Assembly (NCBI GenBank): GCA_022432975.1
Contig: CM039502.1
Location: 17,369,453-17,433,452 of the forward strand
DNA length: 64,000 nt
DNA from: Begonia masoniana
Taxonomy: Eukaryota > Streptophyta > Magnoliopsida > Cucurbitales > Begoniaceae
Direction: 5' to 3'
A model generated the notes under the pieces. That model searched no databases. It saw only the letters and a program-made list of their open reading frames with translations, and was not told the origin of the DNA. Positions 1 to 10,583 of the stretch are shown here, one piece after another. Position numbers and translations under genes: made by a program. The first letter of the stretch is position 1, and each line of letters opens with the position of its first letter.

Positions 1-233
1 AAAGCCAAGATTAACTCATCAAAAACTAGTCAAATAACACCAGAGACAAACACACTTCAATGGCGTCCACAACCACAAGAAAGTTCATAATATCAACGGA
101 GAGATCGAAGGAGCTGAAAATGAATGTTTCACTCAAATGTAGACATGTATATAAGGGACCAAAGCATAGCAGAGCATAGTGCAGGTAGTTTAACGAGCAA
201 ATAAACGAAGAAGAAGGAAGCAAAGAGAGATAC

Positions 234-315
234 CGTCAGTGATGAGGGAGGAGGAGGAGCGAAAGATGGCAAACAGTAGCAGCACCGACAAGCAGAAACC
301 AGCGGGCATTGCCAT
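234..315 (-). CDS. First coding exon of a secreted or membrane protein gene (partial, runs off the left edge)
   Basis: Read on the minus strand from the ATG at 315, this 82-nt exon encodes 27 residues: a short polar start (MAMPAG), a hydrophobic core (LSVLLLFAIF), then a serine run and LITD. This is a typical eukaryotic signal peptide. The exon ends at a GT donor (GACG|GTATCTC, 234/233). A TATA-like box lies about 70 bp upstream of the ATG with a pyrimidine-rich leader between. An acceptor-like TTTTCAG near 116 would extend the protein by only about nine residues before a stop, so the true next exon may lie outside the window. Candidate families include LRR receptor-like proteins and small secreted peptides; the sequence does not decide. 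The exon is well supported as a signal-peptide start; the product is unknown. Confidence 0.55.
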
Positions 316-385
316 CTCTGTAGATTGAGATGAAACTGAGAGAAGGTAGATTTGAATGAAGAGAGAGGAGCAGAGGGAGCTTCAG

Positions 386-392
386 TTTATAT
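386..392 (-). promoter_or_regulatory. TATA-like box of the signal-peptide gene
   Basis: ATATAAA on the minus strand, about 70 bp before the ATG at 315. The spacing would put transcription start near 355-360, followed by a CT-rich leader. Position and sequence are seen directly; promoter function is inferred. Confidence 0.45.
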
Positions 393-399
393 GCATGTC

Positions 400-1470
400 T
401 CGTCAAGATATAGCCCCTGATGTTCAACACAATTACTAATCATACCATTCAACATCTTTTTATCTAGTACAATATCTAAGAAGCATTAAAGAGACATCAA
501 CATCTAATCATGTCATTAAATAAAAGATTAAGAGAGAATTAATTGTTGTAAATGAAAAAAATGCCTTTTCCATAAATCTAGGACATCCTCAAGTGATGAG
601 CGATGGGGATGGGGTTTGATGAAGACAATAAACTATTCTGCATCACATGTCGTGCCCTAAAGCTGCGAGGGTGGTTTCGTCTTTTCCGACAGTAGCATAC
701 AGCAGGGTTAAAGCTAGGGTTTAAATAAATAATAAAAAGCTCAGAGTGACAGGGGTGAATGCATGTGTGGATTTAATAGACTAAGTTAAAGACGACAAGA
801 AGAAGACAGGGATGGAAAGATTAATCAAAAACGAAGCACAACATGAAGGAGATGAAGTCTGTTATCATGTTAACGAGGAAGAGGATCATTAAATTTATGG
901 AATTATTTTATGAAGTCGAAAGAATGAGCGTTGCTTAATATCCATTTTATCGATGCAGCGTGTGATATATTAGCAGTAACACTGCGCTCCAGAAGCCTAT
1001 TTCATGCAAAACGATATTTGGAAAAAGGGTGCAGACCCACCGACGTTGCGAAAGGCTGGGAGAGTCCAGCTCAACCCCCATGCCCCAGTCTTAAAGAGAT
1101 GACAAATATCACATATGATTGGAGCAGAATCGCCGATCACCACACCCTCTGCACTTGACAAACAATCCAATCTGATTTACATATAAAATCAAAGTAGGGC
1201 TGTGTCTCAGTTTTGTGCACTAAGATTTAGAAACGGGAGAAGGAGGAGGTGGGGCACCATTCCAATAATAAATACAAAATCCAGGAGGTGGGTCTGCCTC
1301 AATCTCAAACCCTCCGAACGAGTGGAGGACCGATCTTCTACCGGTTGGAACAAGCACCTGTCCTTTTTTCCCAAAACCCAGATCCATTCTTCCCCCCTTT
1401 TATCTACTTCTTCTCCTCGCCATTACATTCAAGGAAATACTTTCTCCTATGCTTACAGTAGATGTTAAAT
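400..1470. other. Intergenic stretch, no gene recognised
   Basis: Upstream region of the gene at 234-315. It holds only short open frames (75-88 codons) with no family resemblance and no coding-like composition. I see no RNA gene or clear repeat in it. Confidence 0.5.
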
Positions 1471-1474
1471 CAGC

Positions 1475-3850
1475 CAGCCGAGCCGAGTCGAAAAAGCTTG
1501 TCTCACCGAGCTCAATGAGTCCAGTATTTCGTAAATAAAATTATTTTATATATATATATTTTTTAAATTTTAGTTATTAAAATTATAATAAATATTTGTT
1601 ATTGTAATGTTAAAACATGATAGTTAGTTAATTAATCGTCTAAATAATAAATTTATTTAATTAATATAAAAATGACATGTAATTATAAAAAAATTATCTG
1701 AGACAAATATATAAAAAAAATATAACATTCATTATAAATTTGACACTTGCATTACTACAAATTAGATACATCCCAACTAGATTGTCACTCATCAAATTGT
1801 CAATCATGTGCAAAATGTCAAAAAACAAATTACAAGTTAAAAAAATACTTCAAAATTCAAATTACAATACATTTAAATTTAAATGAAAAACTAGTTTTTA
1901 ACTTCCAAATTTTTAAAGTCTTCTAGTATTTTGTCCTCTTGTTATTGATTTCTCGTAATGATATCGTTTCAATCCTTCATGCAAATGAGTACCTCAACGA
2001 GGTCGGATGCAAGTCTTTCTCGGCATTTATCGTACATGCGTCCACTTGTACTAAAAGTAGATTATGATATTACGGTAGAGATCTGAAGTGTTAATAGATC
2101 ACATGTCATTATAGAAAGAATATGATATGTAGTGGATAATATTTTCTACAAATCTAAAATATCAAAATTCTCATCGCAAGAAAATTAATATCGAGTGTCA
2201 AAATAAATATATAGTTCATTTCGCATATAACTAGAATAAACATATGTATTTATTTGATTCCAAATATTATGAATATCAAATTGTGAAGCTACAATATCTC
2301 CACTACCACTACTAGAATTAACATGTGAAGAATGACGTGAACGACTAACATTAGAATATTTGAATTCATAAGAAGAATATAAACTAACAATTCGATGTGT
2401 TATTTGATCACTAGAAAATAAAGAAGTAATATGTAAATTAATAGAAATTCTATTAATCATGAAACACACTCTCTTAATTTATATCTAAGATCCATTATGT
2501 ATGCATAACAAAAAATAGAAGTAATATCAAACCAATATTTTTTAAATTTTGTTTCTATTTATTAAGTATAACTATAAATTCATCTATTTGTCGATATTGT
2601 GCAAAATTATCCGTTAAATTTATAAAAACTGGGAGAACAAGATGATAAGTGAGATGATAAATTCCCGAACATTCATTTGTAGTATCATAAAATGGTTTAA
2701 AAAAATCAAGAAACATATTAGCTATATTACAACTAGATTTATCAAGTGATATAAGAAATTGCGGATTTAATTAATTCGATATAAGACGAATTATATGTCA
2801 TACAATCTTTAATAAATAAATTCAAAATATGACATACACATCTCATATGAAAAAAAGAATTGTAAATAATATCTAATTTAAAATAATTTTAAAATAAAAA
2901 ATATTAACGTTGTTAGCACTAACATTATCAAGAGTTGTGCTAAATATTCTATCTCTAATAGAATATTATTGCAATATTGCTACAATATATATATATATAA
3001 ATAGTAATACAAGTGTGAAGATATTCACAATTACGAAATCCTAAAATTCTTTTATTTAATTACCAATAGTTATCAATAAAATGAGAAGTTATAACAACAT
3101 AACTTATAACATTACATGCAATTCATAAATCAGAGGTAATACAAATATATATTAATGGGGCGCTTAAAAAAATGAAATTAATTCATTTTTCAAATCATTA
3201 AATATTTTAATAATATACTTCTAGGAACACTTTTAAAATTAGGAGTAAGATATTATTTTATAAATTTTTCAAATTCATCACTATTGGTGAACGCTTAGGC
3301 AACTCACATTGTGCTACAAATTTTTCTATTCCTTCTCTCATTTTATTTTGTGAATATAAAAAAGTGTCACTACCACTAGCATTCACTAATTTTTGTATAG
3401 TGCCCCTTATTTGCTCGTTTAAGTGACATTTTTTATAATTCCTACTGAGTGTGCTAGTTGAACTATCGGAAATATATACATAATTTTTAATATATTCTTT
3501 AATTTTTTCAATATCATCATTAATATTCTCAATATTATAATCACATGGATATATAATTATTAAAAATAAGAAATTGATATCACAAATTTAATTGATCAAT
3601 AATAGTTTGTTGGTGGTGTGAATTTGTGATCACCTCTACCTATACGAAACCTACAAAAATTCACATAAAAAATGTTAAATCATACACCTAAATTTAACAA
3701 TAATATAAAAATTCATTATATATCGACCGTTCCCGATGAACTCGGGAGTCCGGATCACCGAGCTTGGCTCGGCCCGTCGCAATGGCCGGGCAGAGCAGGC
3801 GGGCTAGACAGCTGGTTTAACTCCGTTAATACTTACTTTCCTGACCCCAG
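1475..3850 (-). mobile_element. Degenerate hAT DNA transposon
   Basis: An AT-rich stretch is bounded by GC-rich ends rich in GAGCCGAG / CTCGG words (about 1475-1525 and 3725-3835), a composition often seen at hAT termini. Between them the minus strand keeps scattered hAT transposase similarity, the clearest being the C-terminal dimerisation motif near 1960-2110. The exact ends and an 8-bp target duplication could not be fixed. Many stops and indels show it is old. Confidence 0.6.
1925..3560 (-). pseudogene. hAT transposase remnant (RICESLEEPER-like)
   Basis: On the minus strand, near 2110-1975, the frame reads ISTVIS*STFSTSGRM followed by DLVEVLICMKDW. This is the conserved hAT C-terminal block that normally reads STVASESAFSTGGR..ICxxDW. 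Just before it (2470-2185) comes a serine-rich linker and RNELYIYFDTRY, matching the usual NELxxYL segment of this family. Weaker similarity continues to about 3560. Stops and frameshifts are frequent, and no BED finger could be traced. Non-functional. Confidence 0.65.
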
Positions 3851-3889
3851 AATTAAAAAATAAAAAAATACCACGTCGGATTTGGTAGA

Positions 3890-5290
3890 GCGGCGTCAAA
3901 TATTGGGAGGGGTGGGTGGCCCTGGCCCGCAGAACAGGATCACGTTTCGAGGGACTGATTACAGAGACCTGCTACTGGTTTGATCCGACGGATATCAAAC
4001 CCTACACGTAGCAATTAGCATTTATTGAGGTTGTCTCCTAAATTATGACTACCCGATTGGTGATTGATAATGAAACCTAAGCTTGATAACAGGAGCTGAT
4101 GGCCTTCTAAAAAGTCTTGTAAACACCTGAATTCCTTCATACCCAATCAAACAAACCAGGAAAAAGAGCCAGATCATTTAAATCTCACCTTCATGCTACC
4201 TATCAACAATTGAAGAAGGAGCTGTTCTCTTAGAGTTTTAACACATATCCTATATTGCCAATGCAATTTAATGAGAGATGGAAGAGCTTCTGGGGATGGA
4301 GATGGCTCATCATTATTATAATCTGGAGAAGAACAGTTGATAATTCACATTTATTGAATGGGGATCTTGAGGTCACATGGAATGTCCGATTTTATGATAG
4401 AATTATAAGGGATGTTAACTCATCTTCTCCTCCACATTTCACTTTCATGACCGATTTCATAGAGAGATTCGCTCACTTAACCACCTAATCTGTCAACCCC
4501 AGCCAGGGCAATACCACGAATATGAAATCAGATGCAAATGCATCTTATTTTATCCTCTTCACCCATAAAAAGGGTTCCAACTTTCATTCATTGTACGCCA
4601 AATCCAAGAGCTTAGAGATATAGATCAACAGTGACCCATCAGAGATGGTTGGGCGAGGGCCATGATATCAAAGTCTGTAAGATTAGGTGATGCAAGAAAC
4701 AAAGCTACATAATGCAAGAAAGACAGAAGCACGTGTGATGTTAGTGTGAAATAAACCCTCTTAACATGTCATTGTTTCTCCTCAAGATTAGAAAAAAATG
4801 CACATAATCTCCGTACCAACTTATGAAGCTCTGACCCACATCAATTTGTAGAGATGTGATCCAAGCGGGTTCATCTCATTTATCGATAAAGACAACCAAG
4901 TGCATCAACATTAAAATTTTAGAATGTGACAAATAGCTTAAAAGCACTCAAATCTAATCATCTTCACTAACGAATTCACATTCAGAGATCCTAATAAAAA
5001 CAATAGGCAAGTTATATTTCTCAAGGAAAACAGAAACTTAATTTCTTTTATTCAATCTTCCATAACTATAACATAAGCGATCTCAAAGAGGAATATGTCT
5101 GCAATAAAAAGATAAACCCTAAAAAATATCCAATGATTCATAAATAAGTAGTAACAATCCCTCAAAAGCATCCGGATCCAGAATAAAACATACCCTTAAA
5201 TACTAAAAAGAAAAATACAGTTGGTCCCGGACATAAACATAAACAACACAGTATTGAAGAAAAGTACATGGGTTATACTGTTATACCCCT
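3890..5290. other. Intergenic stretch, no gene recognised
   Basis: Between the old hAT and the next hAT-type end. The longest open frame (4255-4488, 77 codons) matches no family I know and has no supporting start or splice context. Nothing else is visible. Confidence 0.45.
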
Positions 5291-5298
5291 ACACTAAT

Positions 5299-5345
5299 TA
5301 GGGGTGGGCGCGCTCCGGGGCGGTTTGATTCCTCCCACCGAAATT
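5299..5345 (+). other. Isolated hAT-type terminal sequence
   Basis: The sequence opens with TAGGGGTGGGCGCG and is followed by GC-rich CCGGGGCGG. This resembles the ends of many plant non-autonomous hAT elements (TAGGGGTG...). No partner end or target duplication was found nearby, so it may be a remnant or chance. Confidence 0.3.
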
Positions 5346-7570
5346 CTGATTGAGATATTACAGAGTCAAATTTTAAGGAAAAAATCTCATATTGGAAGAA
5401 CAGTTTAACAACAAAATAATAACTCAAATCTAGGAACTAGAAAAGACAAAAGAGAGAAGCTCTCACCCGACTAAACAATAAACGCGCTGACTATGCGTCG
5501 AGAGAAAATGGAGGGTGAGTAGTGCGCCGCGCGGGCCGTAGAGAGTAAGTGCTAAGAACTATCAACTGAGAAGTGAGAGTGAGTGACCGAGCACTGCTCG
5601 GGATGATAGAACCTTGTTGATCGAGTTTCAGATGGGGTTCAGAGTGTCCAACGGGCAATGATAGCTCGATGTTTATTGAGCACTGCTCAATATTAGAGGT
5701 GAGCAAGAACCGACCAGAACCGAGAACCAGACTAGAACCGACCTAGTTGGTCCGGTTCTGGTCGGTTTGAACAAAAGTTAAACAGTAGTCGGTTCTGCCC
5801 TTTGCAGAACTGAAATACCCTGTTCGGTTCTCGGTTTTGAAGACAAAAATCCGAAAAATTGACCCGGACCAATATTTGACTGGAGTAACCCTAACATATC
5901 GTCGAGTTTAGAGTTCTCTCAACCTTCTAAAGTTTCATCTTCGATTCTTCGCAGTCCAAAATCGCTCGGCCTCGCAGTCGCTCGCCCTCGACGTCGCTTG
6001 CCCTCGCCGTCGCTCAGTGCTCACCCTCACTTTCTCGCCCTCGCCGTCGCTCACCCTCTGTCGCAGTGTCGCACACTTCTTGTGTAATGACCAATTTTTC
6101 CCATAAGATATTGTTCGCTTTGGGGAGCCCTATATCCTCCCCTCACGACTTTGTTTGGCGAGGACTTCCCAGTTGGTCACCCAACCTGGTACTACTCTCA
6201 CTGAAGCACTTTTAACTTCGGAGTTCTTATGGGATCTGTTGTCAATTGTGCTCCAAAATGCATCTTACTATCTTGGGACATATGTTTCATTTTCATATAC
6301 TTTCCCAAGCGATGTGGGATTGTGACGATGTAACACCCGACATTTCGGCCAGGTGAATTTTTCTGACCATTCTCATTGTTACCCTTTATTTAACCTTTAT
6401 GATTAAATTTAACGTTGAGGCAAATTCATTACAAGTTGAGTAAAACTAGGTTGAGTGGCAATTTTGTAATAAAGATTGAAGGATTAGGTATAAATAGAAA
6501 ATGGAAACCTTAAATCTCATTTAAACCTCACTGCAGCCGACATTTCCTCTCGGCGACTCCCTTCTTCTCTGGAGCCTTTTTCCTCCCCAGCAACTGGTTT
6601 TTCAACCTCCACTCCGATAACCCGCATTCTAGGTAAGATTTTGACAATGTAGATGCCGGGTAGTCATTTAGAACTCTGTTTTCAGTTGAACTTGTACTTT
6701 CGGGCTCTTCAATGGCTGAGTCAGTTGGTTATCGTTCTTTATCTTCATTTGGTAATGCCACCTTTAAATCGATTCTGGACCTTTTATATAACCGACCCCG
6801 TTTAATCGATAGCTATATCTAGCTGTTTCGGTTTTGGATTTCAGACTGCACAAGAACCTTAGCTGTTAGATTCTAGGATGACTTTCGATTAGAACTTTTA
6901 GGACTTTATTTTAACTACTGTAATGTGAAATGTGTTAGGTGAAGAAGTTGAAGAGAAGGTGATTCAAGTTGCTAAGGAATCCAGGTAAGTGAATGTATTA
7001 AGTTTCCGGCCAATAGGGCCCTACATCAAAGGATTAAGTTAGATTTAGTGAACATTGTCTGCTATATGTTTGATGAAATGTCGATGGATATGGTTCTGTT
7101 ATTCTCATGTACTCCCCTGTCTTAGTTCGATGATTAAGTGCATTTATGTTATGCATCATGTTTTACTTCTCAAGCATATGAAAATGTTTTGAAATATGTT
7201 TTCTCATGAATAAGGTAAGAAGATAAAACTTATGCAACGTGGTTAAGTGAGGGTTGGGGGTGGTTCGGCGTATGTCACAGTCCGCAGTAGGACATATGAA
7301 TACGACCCGCAGTAGGGACCATGATCAAACTCACTGTCGAACCCCCTTTACCGGCACAAATCCTCCCTTAAACCACATAATGTAATGAAGAATATGAATG
7401 ATGAAAGGAATGATGAATATGAGCATGTCTACGAATGATGATTATGAACAATGAATACGAGATACGATTATGAATGATGATTAAGATAAGTACATGAAAA
7501 GAAAAGACTTATGAGCATGTTTTTCTCCAAGTTATGCATTCATGAACTCATAATAGTTTGCATTCCTTAC

Positions 7571-7610
7571 TAAGCCTTAGGCTTACAGTTACACCTTATG
7601 ATGTAGGTGA
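7571..7610 (+). promoter_or_regulatory. Conserved LTR hairpin H1 plus ATGATGTAGGTGA box
   Basis: Hairpin arms TAAGCC / GGCTTA with a 3-nt loop (7571-7585), a 12-nt spacer, then the 13-mer at 7598-7610. The same module occurs in four other LTR types in the window with changed but still paired arms. Its role is unknown; a structured RNA element in the LTR transcript is inferred. Confidence 0.6.
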
Positions 7611-7994
7611 AGAAATATCAGGTGAGGAATTCAAAGTTGATGAAAATGTCTAAGCTAGGTTGCTGGAGGTGATCAGTGTGAAATCTGTGGCTGGATGGCG
7701 AATGGGGAATTCTGGTTAAAGCTCGTATAAGTTTTAATGAAGTTGTTAAGAAGCCAAGTCAAGTATGTTCGGATTATTTAACAATTTGGGATTTTAGAAA
7801 CTGCCTGTCTTAATTTCAGAGTCCGAAGATATAGCTATAGTTATCAAATGAACTATTTTAATTAAGTCTTCCGCTGTGTGAGTTTGAATGAGTTCATGAT
7901 TTATTCTGATGAGTTTTGGCCATTAAGATTTAAGTTATGAGGTTTACATTTATCAAGATAGAAGTCTAAAAAAAAGGGGGGATGTCTGATGCCG

Positions 7995-8225
7995 AGGGAT
8001 GATGGAGGAAAAGTATTTGTCTTCCGGCTGACGTCATCGGCAGGAGGGTTGTGATGGGAGTCGGGTAAGTTTGACTTCCGGAGGACGTCATCGGAAGAGG
8101 AAAGTATTTGTCTTCCGGCTGACGTCATCGGCAGGAGAGTTGTGATGGGAGTCGGGTAAGTTTGACTTCCGGAGAACGTCATCGGAAGAGGAAGAGTATT
8201 TGTCTTCCGGCTGACGTCACCGGCA
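7995..8225 (+). repeat. 91-bp tandem repeat carrying TGACGTCA palindromes
   Basis: Two full units and part of a third of about 91 bp. Each has CCGGCTGACGTCATCGG, a perfect TGACGTCA (8029-8036, 8120-8127, 8212-8219), and a second GGACGTCATCGG or GAACGTCATCGG. TGACGTCA is the known CRE / plant TGA-type bZIP binding palindrome. From 8226 to about 8700 the repeat degrades into scattered ATCGGCAGAT words, several in inverted pairs such as GATGAGAG...CTCTCATC. Confidence 0.7.
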
Positions 8226-8970
8226 GATAAGGGGTATTTGCCATCGGCAGATGAGAGCCTCGCTTATGGTTCTCTCATCGGCAGACATGGGACGTATCAT
8301 CGGCAGATGGTGAGTTAATCTGTCGGAAGATGTAGTTGTCTTAAGCCATCGGCAGATGACGACAATGTCTGTTATCTGGCGATCGGTATGAGTAGTGAGT
8401 TAAGTTACGGAAGATGTGATGCCACGTCATCGGCAGATATAGAGTATTGCCTCCACGTCATCGGCAGATATAGAGTATTTGCCATCGGCAGATGAGAGCA
8501 TCGTCTATGTTCTCTCATCGGCAGATGTAGGTGGCTTCCGTTGTATAATTGAACGGTGTTTTAATTGTCACACGAGTTGCACGTGACTGTCGGCAGATGC
8601 AAATATGTGTGCCTGCCGGATAGAGGTTTAATGAATCATGTGAGATGCACGTGCTGACCGGTAGAACAACTAGATGTTTGTCGTTTAGCGATCGGCAGGA
8701 GTGAAAGCTAAACGCGGTTATTCAGCGAATTTAAGTTAAGATGAGATATGATATAAGTCTGAGAAAAAAAAAAGTATACTACGATTACAGAGGTATAAAA
8801 GTACGGATAAGTTTAAAGGAAAGTCATGACACGTGACGATCCTCCTCGGGTCGTTATAGACGACCCCTCTTTACGACTCAGGATTCGCCTACACTCGAGT
8901 TTAGGATCCACCCCGCAACTTGAGGTTTGCCCCACAGTCATACTCATACGTACCCATCCGGATCATCACA

Positions 8971-9214
8971 ATCACCCCCTCTCGGGGGCCCAACGTCCTC
9001 ACTGGCCACATTTCCGGTTGAGTACAGGCTCTGATACCATTTGTAACGACCCATTTTTCCCGTAAGATATTGTCTGCTCTGGGGATTGGGCCGTAGCCCA
9101 ATATCCTCCCCTCACGGCTTTGTTTGGCGAGGACTTCCCAGTTGGTCACCCAACCTGGTACTACTCTCACTGAAGCACTTTTAACTTCGGAGTTTTTATG
9201 GGATCCGTTGTCAA
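8971..9214 (-). repeat. Cassandra internal region, primer site and truncated 5' LTR (left arm)
   Basis: Reverse strand: the internal segment is 71 bp (8971-9041) with primer site TGGTATCAGAGCC, complementary to the 3' end of plant initiator tRNA-Met, and a CCCCCGAGAGGGGG polypurine-side run. The 5' LTR (9042-9214) keeps only its last 173 bp, from the 5S-like block to the 3' end. It stops at GTTGTCAA, where it joins Gypsy RT sequence through a short shared word. Confidence 0.8.
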
Positions 9215-10583
9215 GAAGAAGGACGGAACTCTCAGAATGTGTGTCGATTACAGAGAGTTGAATAAGCTAACGGTGAAGAATAAGTATCCATTGCCCCGAA
9301 TTGATGACTTATTTGACCAACTGCAGGGTGCCCGAGTGTTTTCGAGGATTGACATGCGCTCGGGTTATTATCAGTTGAAGGTTCGGAGGGAAGATATTCA
9401 AAAGACTGCATTCTGTACGAGGTGTGGGCATTGCGAATTCCTTGTTATGTCTTTTGGACTTACGAACGCCCCTGCAGCGTTTATGGATATGATGATCCGT
9501 ATTTTTAAGGAGTATCTAGACAAGTTTGTCGTCGTCTTCATTGATGACATCTTGATTTATTCAAAGACGAAAGAACACGAGGAGCAACTACGAATTGTTT
9601 TATGGACTTTAAAGCAACATCAATTGTACCCAAAGTTCTCCAAGTGCGAGTTTTGGCTAGTTCGAATTAATTTTCTCAGCCATAACATATCTCAAGAGGG
9701 AATTTCTATGGACCCGACTAAGATTGAGGTTGTCAGGGATTGGCCGCAGCCTAAAAATGTGCGAGAGGTGCGAGGATTTCTTGGGTTGGTTGGATATTAC
9801 CGGAAATTCATTGAGAGATTTTCAAAGATTGCAGTTGCTCTGTCCCGCTTGACGAGAAAGAACGAGAAGATTATATGGTCAGCTGCGTGTGATAAGAGCT
9901 TTCAGGAGCTGAAGCAGAAACTGACTACGACACCAGTTTTAACATTGCTAGTCGAAGGTAAAAAGTTCAGTATATACTGTGATGCCTCAAAGATCGGACT
10001 TGGATGCGTATTGATGCAAGAAGGGAGAGTTATTGCTTATGCTTCTCGACAGTTGAAGCCGTATGAGCAAAATTATCCTATGCATGATCTGGAATTAGCA
10101 GCCGTTGTCTTTGCGTTAAAAATTTGGAGACATTATCTGTATGGGCAACAAGGTGAGGTGTTCTCGGATCATAGGAGTTTAAAGTATCTGTTTACGCAAA
10201 AAGAGTTGAACATGCGGCAAAGAAGGTGGTTGGAGTTTGTTAAAGATTACGAGTTTGAGATTAAATACCACCCAGGGAAAGCAAATAAAGTTGCAGAACC
10301 GTTTTGGAGCACAATTGACAATGGATCCCATAAGAACTCCGAAGTTAAAAGTGTTTCGGTGAGAGTAGTACCAGGTTGGGTGACCAACTGGGAAGTCCTC
10401 GCCAAACAAAGTCATGAGGGGAGGATATTGGGCTACGACCCAACCCAGAGCGGACAATATCTTACGGGGAAAATGGGTCGTTACAAATGGTATCAGAGCC
10501 TGTACCCAACTGGAAATGTGGCCAACGAGGACGTTGGGCCCCCGAGGGGGGGTGATTGTGATGACCCGGATGTGTACGTATGA
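9198..10583 (+). CDS. Chimeric ORF: Ty3/Gypsy reverse transcriptase-RNase H captured inside Cassandra
   Basis: An uninterrupted 461-codon frame. Residues 1-4 come from reversed Cassandra 5S-like sequence. From residue 5 it is Gypsy RT, starting at [19 protein letters not shown], so the first RT segment is missing. Then come [13 protein letters not shown] (motif A Asp), [13 protein letters not shown] (motif B), [14 protein letters not shown] (catalytic Asp pair) and the RT connection. RNase H follows with [13 protein letters not shown] and FSDHRSL. It ends at KANKVAE, where the family has VADALSR; the last acidic residue is therefore Glu from the junction codon. The final 90 or so codons are read through Cassandra LTR and are not conserved protein. 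The related Gypsy copy at 47247-52554 has about ten stops, while this one has none. Whether it is ever translated is unknown; RT and RNase H identity is secure. Confidence 0.7.
   Translation: MGSVVKKKDGTLRMCVDYRELNKLTVKNKYPLPRIDDLFDQLQGARVFSRIDMRSGYYQLKVRREDIQKTAFCTRCGHCEFLVMSFGLTNAPAAFMDMMIRIFKEYLDKFVVVFIDDILIYSKTKEHEEQLRIVLWTLKQHQLYPKFSKCEFWLVRINFLSHNISQEGISMDPTKIEVVRDWPQPKNVREVRGFLGLVGYYRKFIERFSKIAVALSRLTRKNEKIIWSAACDKSFQELKQKLTTTPVLTLLVEGKKFSIYCDASKIGLGCVLMQEGRVIAYASRQLKPYEQNYPMHDLELAAVVFALKIWRHYLYGQQGEVFSDHRSLKYLFTQKELNMRQRRWLEFVKDYEFEIKYHPGKANKVAEPFWSTIDNGSHKNSEVKSVSVRVVPGWVTNWEVLAKQSHEGRILGYDPTQSGQYLTGKMGRYKWYQSLYPTGNVANEDVGPPRGGDCDDPDVYV
10311..10556 (+). repeat. Truncated Cassandra 5' LTR, primer site and internal region (right arm)
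   Basis: Forward mirror image of the left arm. The LTR starts abruptly at TTTTGGAGCACAATTGACAA, just ahead of the 5S-like block, and ends GGGTCGTTACA at 10485. The primer site TGGTATCAGAGCC is at 10488-10500 and the internal region is 71 bp, closing with CCCCCGAGGGGGGG. The arms differ at about six positions in the internal segment, so the duplication is not very recent. Confidence 0.8.

Larger units (their letters stand above)
6329..8858 (+). mobile_element. Solo LTR of a Ty3/Gypsy-type element (2.53 kb)
   Basis: It begins TGTAACACCCGACATTTCGG and ends GGGTCGTTATA (decayed from TTACA), flanked by GACGA on both sides (6324-6328, 8859-8863) inside a Cassandra LTR. There is no primer site, polypurine tract or pol sequence, hence a solo LTR. 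In order it holds a leader-like stretch, a small CGCAGTAGG repeat region (7270-7330), the H1 hairpin plus box (7571-7610), and a long hairpin-rich CGGCAGAT repeat region (7995-8700). The 93-codon open frame at 7901-8182 falls in that repeat and is not a gene. Confidence 0.8.
6083..8970 (-). repeat. Cassandra 3' LTR of the left arm (split by a solo LTR)
   Basis: Reversed LTR pieces at 6083-6328 and 8864-8970, about 353 bp together; the intact LTRs in this window are 377 bp. It contains the 5S rRNA-like stretch (reverse of GGATCC..AGAACTCCGAAGTTAAA and CCAGGTTGGGTGACC). The two pieces join perfectly when 6329-8858 and one GACGA copy are removed. The piece near the LTR 3' end lacks about 11 bp of the usual GGGCTACGGCCCA hairpin. 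Confidence 0.8.

Noticed and set aside
7901..8182. 93-codon minus-strand frame with a repeated protein motif
   Set aside because: It lies in the 91-bp LTR tandem repeat. The apparent protein repeat is the DNA repeat.
9021..9040. tRNA-like sequence around TGGTATCAGAGCC
   Set aside because: This is the retrotransposon primer-binding site pairing with a tRNA 3' end. No tRNA cloverleaf is present here or at the other primer sites.
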